A DNA stretch of 64,000 nt from CAZVNZ01 sp964628515 (GTDB lineage Bacteria; Bacillota; Clostridia; Christensenellales; Christensenellaceae), in assembly GCA_964628515.1 (NCBI GenBank), contig CAZVNZ010000007.1, positions 1-64,000 of the forward strand, in the 5' to 3' direction. Numbering within the stretch: the stretch's first letter is position 1; every line of letters starts with the position of its first letter. The notes below the pieces were generated by a model that searched no databases, had not been told where the DNA came from, and saw only the letters and a list, made by a program, of their open reading frames with translations. The position numbers were made by a program, and so were the translations under genes. Of the stretch, positions 59,647 to 64,000 are shown in pieces.

Positions 59647-61094
59647 AAACAAACCGCATCTCTCCACCCCTGTTTTTTCTTAGAAACCCAATCCATACTC
59701 GCAGTAGGCAAAAACCGTTCATACTCCACACACGAAAAAACCCTTTTATCGTACACCCCAAGAGCAAGCCCTGCCATGTAGGCTACCCCCGTTGCCGAAA
59801 GCTCCTCTATTTTTGAGGCGTGCACCTCTATACCGCAAATATCACTTTGAAACTGCATTAAATAACCGTTTTTTGTGGCGCCACCGTCCGCTTTTAAAGT
59901 GGTTAGATTTATGCTTGAGGCTTCTCTCATTGCGTCTATAACATCGCTGATTTGAAAACCTATGCTCTCGAGTGCGGATTTTACCACCTCGTTTTTCCCT
60001 GTGGTTGGCGTCATTCCACATATTATAGCTTTTGCTTTGTTATTAAAATAAGGTGCGCTAAGCCCTGTAAATGCAGGCACAAAGTAGGTTGTGTCCTCTT
60101 TGTTTGCCATTTTTGCCATCTCTTGCGTACTGCTTGCATCGGTAATTATGCCTAAATTGTTTTTAAGCCAACTGATTACGCCACCCGTGTAGTTAATGTT
60201 GCCCTCCAAAACATAGGTTGCCTCCCCGCCCACTCCCCAGCCGATAGAGCATACCACCCCATTTTTTGTTGCAAAAGGCGCTTTGCCTATGTTCATCATA
60301 ACGGAAGAGCCTGTGCCGTAGGTGGCTTTTATGCTACCCACTTCAAAACAGCCCTGTGCAAAAAGTGCGCTGTGAGAATCCCCCATAACGCTGTGAATAG
60401 GCACTTCCTGCTTAAGCAATCCTTCAAAATTCGTGTAGCCGAAATTTGCGTTGCTGTCAAAAACCTTGGGTAGTGCGTCTGCATCTATGCCAAACAACTT
60501 GCAAATGCCTTCATCCCACTTTAAACTGTTAATGTTAAATAATTGAGTGCGAGACGCATTGGAATAATCGGTGGCGTAGCTTTGGCGGTTTGTCAGGCGA
60601 TACACCAAAAAACTGTCCATAGTGCCATAGCACAAGTCTTTTTTGTCTTTGTGATGATGATTGTTAAGCCAGGCTAATTTTGCCGCCGGAAAGTAGGGGG
60701 ATGGGTAAATACCCGTTGTGCTTTTAATGTACTCACCCTCTTTTTTGGTTATACCTTCTATAATACTCTGTCCTCTACTGCATTGCCACACTACTGCGTA
60801 TTCCACCGCCTTGCCTGTGTGCCTGTTCCAAATTAAAGAGGTTTCTCGTTGGTTGGAAATACCCACACCGCAAATTTTGCCTGTGTCCGCTTTTGTATTC
60901 TCTAAAAGAAGTTTTACGGCGGTTAGGGTGTTTGCGTAAATCTCCTCCCCATCGTGAGAAACATAGCCCAACTCGTTTACTATTTGTTTGTGGGCGATGT
61001 CCTGCCTGCCTATAATATCACCCTTGTTGTCGTATAAAATTGCCTTTGTGCCTTGGGTGCTTTGGTCTATGGCTATTATGTATTTTTCTTCCAC
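59631..61094 (-). CDS. FGGY-family carbohydrate kinase (glycerol-kinase-like)
   Basis: A 487-residue kinase. AIDQSTQGTKAILYD is the ATP loop, GISNQRETSLIWNR and VVWQCSRGQS follow the glycerol-kinase pattern, and ADGGATKNGYLMQFQSDI is the second FGGY signature. The typical glycerol contacts are not all obvious, so another polyol or ketose substrate is likely. It starts at GTG 61094 with AAGGAG upstream, four bases after the isomerase stop. Context (isomerase plus transketolase) suggests a ketose kinase. The C-terminus VSG-stop lies in repeat copy C. Confidence 0.8.
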   Translation of the reverse strand: MEEKYIIAIDQSTQGTKAILYDNKGDIIGRQDIAHKQIVNELGYVSHDGEEIYANTLTAVKLLLENTKADTGKICGVGISNQRETSLIWNRHTGKAVEYAVVWQCSRGQSIIEGITKKEGEYIKSTTGIYPSPYFPAAKLAWLNNHHHKDKKDLCYGTMDSFLVYRLTNRQSYATDYSNASRTQLFNINSLKWDEGICKLFGIDADALPKVFDSNANFGYTNFEGLLKQEVPIHSVMGDSHSALFAQGCFEVGSIKATYGTGSSVMMNIGKAPFATKNGVVCSIGWGVGGEATYVLEGNINYTGGVISWLKNNLGIITDASSTQEMAKMANKEDTTYFVPAFTGLSAPYFNNKAKAIICGMTPTTGKNEVVKSALESIGFQISDVIDAMREASSINLTTLKADGGATKNGYLMQFQSDICGIEVHASKIEELSATGVAYMAGLALGVYDKRVFSCVEYERFLPTASMDWVSKKKQGWRDAVCLVVSG

Positions 61095-61098
61095 CCCA

Positions 61099-62514
61099 TT
61101 ACTCCTTTTCGCAAAGTAACCATGCTAAAATCTTGTTTTCCGCATCCTCGTTAAATAAATCCAACTCAAAATTAAAATACCGCTGTGCCTCGTAGAGTAC
61201 GGCTAAAATATTGCCGTACACCCCTGTACAATGGTGAATATACGGCCCTTCCACCAGTTTACGCTCTAACCGTGGTAGGTTTTCTACTTCTATCCAACAA
61301 TAAGAGCCTGCGTTATACGGACCGTCCACCACCTGCGCCGTGCCTGCAAGTAGGGAGTATTTGCCGTTGTCTCCGTCAAAACGCACTATGGTTATTTCCC
61401 CCTCTTTTAACTCCTGTACCACCGCCCCTGCATTTGCTTCAAACACAAAAGGATTTACAAGCTGTTTATCGCTCTTGGCAAGAGAAATGGGGAAAGGCCC
61501 GCAATGTTGGAGTAGCTCCACATTACTTTTATTGGGGTGTCTTACCGTCCAATCCGCAAAAAAAGTGGGGGAAAAGCTTGCCGCTTGGGTAATTACAGAA
61601 GATATTGCACCGTGAATATCCGTCTCGCACACAACAGGCATACCCTCGTCTGTAAGCAAACCGTTAGAGGCGCAAGGCATAATGCCGATTTCGCTTTGCA
61701 GAGCGTTCCAACATTGGATTGCCACCGCCTTGCACCCTCTTTTATCGGCTAAGTTTTTCATGGCGATTTTTAACGACGCCACTCTCTGCACGCTGTTTTT
61801 AGGTATTTTTACCGTCATATTTGATTGTATGTAGTCGCAAACCGCTTGTACCTCGGTGCTCTCCTCCGCCTCTACCCTTTTTACCTCCAAAGTAAGCTGT
61901 GGCAGAGAAATTGGGCATAGCTGAACGCCAAACCGCTCTAAAAGCTCCCCTTCGTTGCACATAACCGTCCAAAAATCTGCGGGGCGTGTGGATATTTGGA
62001 GTATTTTTAAGTTTTTCATTTCCTTAACCACATTTATTACCCCTAAAAAAGTGTTGATGCCACGTATAAAGGCGGTGTCCTCAAGTGCGCAGTTGGTTAG
62101 GTAGTTAAAGGGTATTTTAAACCGTCTCAGTACCTTGCCTGTTGCAAAAAGTCCGCATTGAGAGTCTGTAAGCCTGTGCCCCTGCGCCGTAAGCTCCCCA
62201 TCTCTTAAACCCCCTATTAGCACGGGTAAACCCATTTCCTTGGCTACTTTACACACTAAATCCTCCGTGCCGAAATTAACGTGAGGGAAAAACACGCCGT
62301 CCACATTTTCCTCTTTAAACTTTGCAACCACTTGTGCAACCGTCTCTTCCCCAATAAGCAAGCCCTCCGCCGTGCAATCCTCTATGCCCACGTAGTTTAC
62401 ACCCATTTTGCCTAATTTTGTGTATATTTCATTTTTTAGGCGGTGTGCCTCGGTTTTGCTGAATAAATTTCTTCTGGTGGGGGCAACCCCCAATTTTATG
62501 TTAAAGTCTTTCAT
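61099..62514 (-). CDS. L-fucose/L-arabinose isomerase-family protein
   Basis: A 471-residue protein of the FucI/AraA-like fold. Features include KLGVAPTRRNLF, FFPHVNFGTEDLV, CLSEIGI-like AIQCWNALQSEIGIMPC and GMPVVCETDIHGAISS, then a C-terminal domain with VEGPYIHHCTGVYG. The acidic pair in QSEIG and ETDIHG probably binds the metal. It should interconvert an aldose and ketose, or act on a related sugar acid; substrate unknown. It overlaps the transketolase gene upstream by four bases and leads into the kinase. Confidence 0.8.
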   Translation of the reverse strand: MKDFNIKLGVAPTRRNLFSKTEAHRLKNEIYTKLGKMGVNYVGIEDCTAEGLLIGEETVAQVVAKFKEENVDGVFFPHVNFGTEDLVCKVAKEMGLPVLIGGLRDGELTAQGHRLTDSQCGLFATGKVLRRFKIPFNYLTNCALEDTAFIRGINTFLGVINVVKEMKNLKILQISTRPADFWTVMCNEGELLERFGVQLCPISLPQLTLEVKRVEAEESTEVQAVCDYIQSNMTVKIPKNSVQRVASLKIAMKNLADKRGCKAVAIQCWNALQSEIGIMPCASNGLLTDEGMPVVCETDIHGAISSVITQAASFSPTFFADWTVRHPNKSNVELLQHCGPFPISLAKSDKQLVNPFVFEANAGAVVQELKEGEITIVRFDGDNGKYSLLAGTAQVVDGPYNAGSYCWIEVENLPRLERKLVEGPYIHHCTGVYGNILAVLYEAQRYFNFELDLFNEDAENKILAWLLCEKE

Positions 62515-63470
62515 TTACTCTCTCCTTTTTCCCTTAAATGACTTAAAATAATTTCTGCTCCATTTTGTGCCGTAAGACCGTAATGCTCAAAAACTTCTTT
62601 GGAAGCACCGGCAAGGGCAGGCTCGTCTGAAATGCTTAGGGCGTGTACAGGCACAGGGTTATTTGCGCATGCCACTTGGGAAACTAAGCTGTTTAGCCCC
62701 CCAAAAATGCTGTGCTCCTCCATTGTTAAAATAAAGCCCGTCTGTGTTGCTTTTAATATTGATTCGGTATCTATTGGCTTTAGTGTGTGCAAATTTAGTA
62801 CGGCAACCTCTATATTTTGTTTTTGTAAGATTACAGAAGCATCTAAGGCAGTCCTTACTAACTCCCCTGTGGCAATTATAGTTGCTTTGGCGGTGGTAGT
62901 GCATGCACTAAGCCATGTGCCTTTGCCCCTTTTGTACCCTGTGTTGTTGGTTTTATATACGTCCTCTACCGCATTTCTGCCTATACGCATATATACGGGG
63001 CGAGGGTTATTTAGTATATCCTTTGTAATTTCTGCCGTCTCGTATCTGTCCGCAGGCAAAATTACTTCTAAATTAGGTATTGCGCACATAAGGGCAATAT
63101 CTTGCAGGCTGTGATGAGTGCTTCCAAGTGCGCCGTAGCTTACACCCCCGGATATACCAAGCAAAAGCACATTGTTGTTGGAATATGCCACATCCACCTT
63201 TATTTGCTCTGCACTACGCATACTTAAAAAGCAAGCCGGAGAGGCAACAACCGGTTTTTTACCGCAAGTTGCAAGCCCCGAGGCTATGCCTACTATATTT
63301 TGCTCTGCAATACCCACCTCTATATGCCTGTCCTTATATTTTTCCACAAAAGGCGTAAGTCCGGCAGAACCGCAAGAATCGCTGGTAAGTACCACAATAT
63401 CCTTGTCCGTTTGCGCCATGGTAATTAAGGTTTCGCAAAATGCTTGTCTGTTAGAAATACTGTTGCTCAT
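62511..63470 (-). CDS. Transketolase C-terminal subunit
   Basis: A 319-residue split transketolase subunit containing the pyrimidine-binding and C-terminal domains. VGIAEQNIVGIASGLA carries the conserved Glu that activates thiamine diphosphate, and ASPACFLSMRSAEQIKVD plus DRYETAEITKDIL are typical. With the N-terminal subunit it moves two-carbon units between sugar phosphates. It overlaps both neighbours by ATGA, so stoichiometric translation is expected. GGAGG lies in the end of the upstream gene. Confidence 0.92.
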   Translation of the reverse strand: MSNSISNRQAFCETLITMAQTDKDIVVLTSDSCGSAGLTPFVEKYKDRHIEVGIAEQNIVGIASGLATCGKKPVVASPACFLSMRSAEQIKVDVAYSNNNVLLLGISGGVSYGALGSTHHSLQDIALMCAIPNLEVILPADRYETAEITKDILNNPRPVYMRIGRNAVEDVYKTNNTGYKRGKGTWLSACTTTAKATIIATGELVRTALDASVILQKQNIEVAVLNLHTLKPIDTESILKATQTGFILTMEEHSIFGGLNSLVSQVACANNPVPVHALSISDEPALAGASKEVFEHYGLTAQNGAEIILSHLREKGESK

Positions 63471-64000
63471 AGGTTGCCTCCATCATCATCACCATAAAAA
63501 GAAAGCTCGTCTAATGCTTGCTTTAGTTGGTCTTGAGTGGGTACGCCGTGGTGCCATTTTGCAACATTTTCCATAAAGCTTACCCCTTTGCCCTTTATTG
63601 TGTTTGCAATTATTAGTTTGGGTTTTTGGGTTTTTGCGTTAAGCACGTTTAGTATCTCGTTAAAATTATGTCCGTCTATGTTAAACACCTCAAAACCGAA
63701 GGCTTGCCATTTATCCGAAAGTGGCTCTAAGCCCATAACATCCTCGGTGTTTCCGCTTATTTGCAGGTGGTTTCTGTCTATAATTGCGCATAAATTGTTT
63801 AGCTTATGATGAGCGCAAAACATTGCCGCCTCGTATACAGAGCCTTCTCCTAACTCGCCGTCTCCCATTAGTACGTAAACCTTATAGTCTTTGTTGTCAA
63901 GTTTAGCCCCAAGTGCCATGCCGGCGCCCACAGACAGCCCATGACCTAAAGCCCCGGAGTTTGTTTCTATACCGCAAACCTTGTTGTTGGGATGTCCTAT
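63467..64000 (-). CDS. Transketolase N-terminal subunit (5' end outside window)
   Basis: The frame stays open to the right edge, so the start lies beyond 64000; 177 codons are visible. GHPNNKVCGIETNSGALGHG and GDGELGEGSVYEAAMFCAHH form the thiamine-diphosphate/Mg site, followed by NTIKGKGVSFMENVAKWHHG. The C-terminus GDDDGGNL is encoded by the recurring word GGTGATGATGATGG, which also contains the ribosome binding site of the next gene. It is the partner of the subunit at 62511-63470. Confidence 0.92.
   Translation of the reverse strand: MGHPNNKVCGIETNSGALGHGLSVGAGMALGAKLDNKDYKVYVLMGDGELGEGSVYEAAMFCAHHKLNNLCAIIDRNHLQISGNTEDVMGLEPLSDKWQAFGFEVFNIDGHNFNEILNVLNAKTQKPKLIIANTIKGKGVSFMENVAKWHHGVPTQDQLKQALDELSFYGDDDGGNL

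Overview
The window looks like the chromosome of an anaerobic Firmicute of the Clostridia type, probably a gut or related uncultured lineage. The signs are Gram-positive signal peptides and lipoboxes, a Clostridia-style fatty acid operon using FabK, a four-subunit acetyl-CoA carboxylase, BlaI/M56 and SorC/BTAD regulators, frequent TTG/GTG starts behind strong Shine-Dalgarno sequences, and sigma-A promoters with 17-bp spacers. No rRNA, tRNA or CRISPR array was seen. One gene is cut at each edge.

Layout. 1-3.7 kb: a truncated hypothetical gene, then a minus-strand AmmeMemoRadiSam pair (radical SAM enzyme plus a fused Memo/AMMECR1 protein) behind an NlpC/P60 peptidase gene. 3.9-10.3 kb: a 2104-residue cell-surface protein with GLUG-type repeats. 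10.4-21.3 kb: housekeeping and accessory genes (DUF3048 lipoprotein, thioesterase, glycosyltransferase, oxidoreductase, an ArsR-controlled metal efflux ATPase, leuS, ung, thiamine pyrophosphokinase). 21.5-30.5 kb: an O-acyltransferase pair and three signalling genes: a diguanylate cyclase, a c-di-GMP phosphodiesterase, and a sugar-binding lipoprotein translationally coupled to it. 31.1-42.4 kb: a BTAD regulator divergent from a complete type II fatty acid operon (fabH-acpP-fabK-fabD-fabG-fabF-accB-fabZ-accC-accD-accA), followed by a ComFB-type gene. 42.4-48.9 kb: a UroD-superfamily protein, a class II aldolase/epimerase, a HEPN/MNT pair, a BlaI/M56 pair and a YjbR-like protein.

48.9-64 kb is a carbohydrate region. 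A SorC-type regulator is divergent from a six-gene operon (UroD-like protein, sugar-binding lipoprotein, ATPase, two permeases, FGGY kinase), and a second UroD-like gene follows the regulator. After a graveyard of relaxase and IS3-family fragments comes a tightly overlapping operon encoding split transketolase, a FucI/AraA-like isomerase and a glycerol-kinase-like FGGY kinase. Together these suggest uptake, isomerisation, phosphorylation and two-carbon transfer of an unusual sugar.

Non-coding structure worth attention: a family of about 50-120-bp intergenic elements (five copies, one with 16-bp terminal inverted repeats) placed at gene 3' ends; an over-represented TATGGTGATG / CATCATCACCATAAA word; two promoters set so close to the ATG that the mRNAs should be leaderless; and operator-like repeats at the ArsR and SorC promoters.
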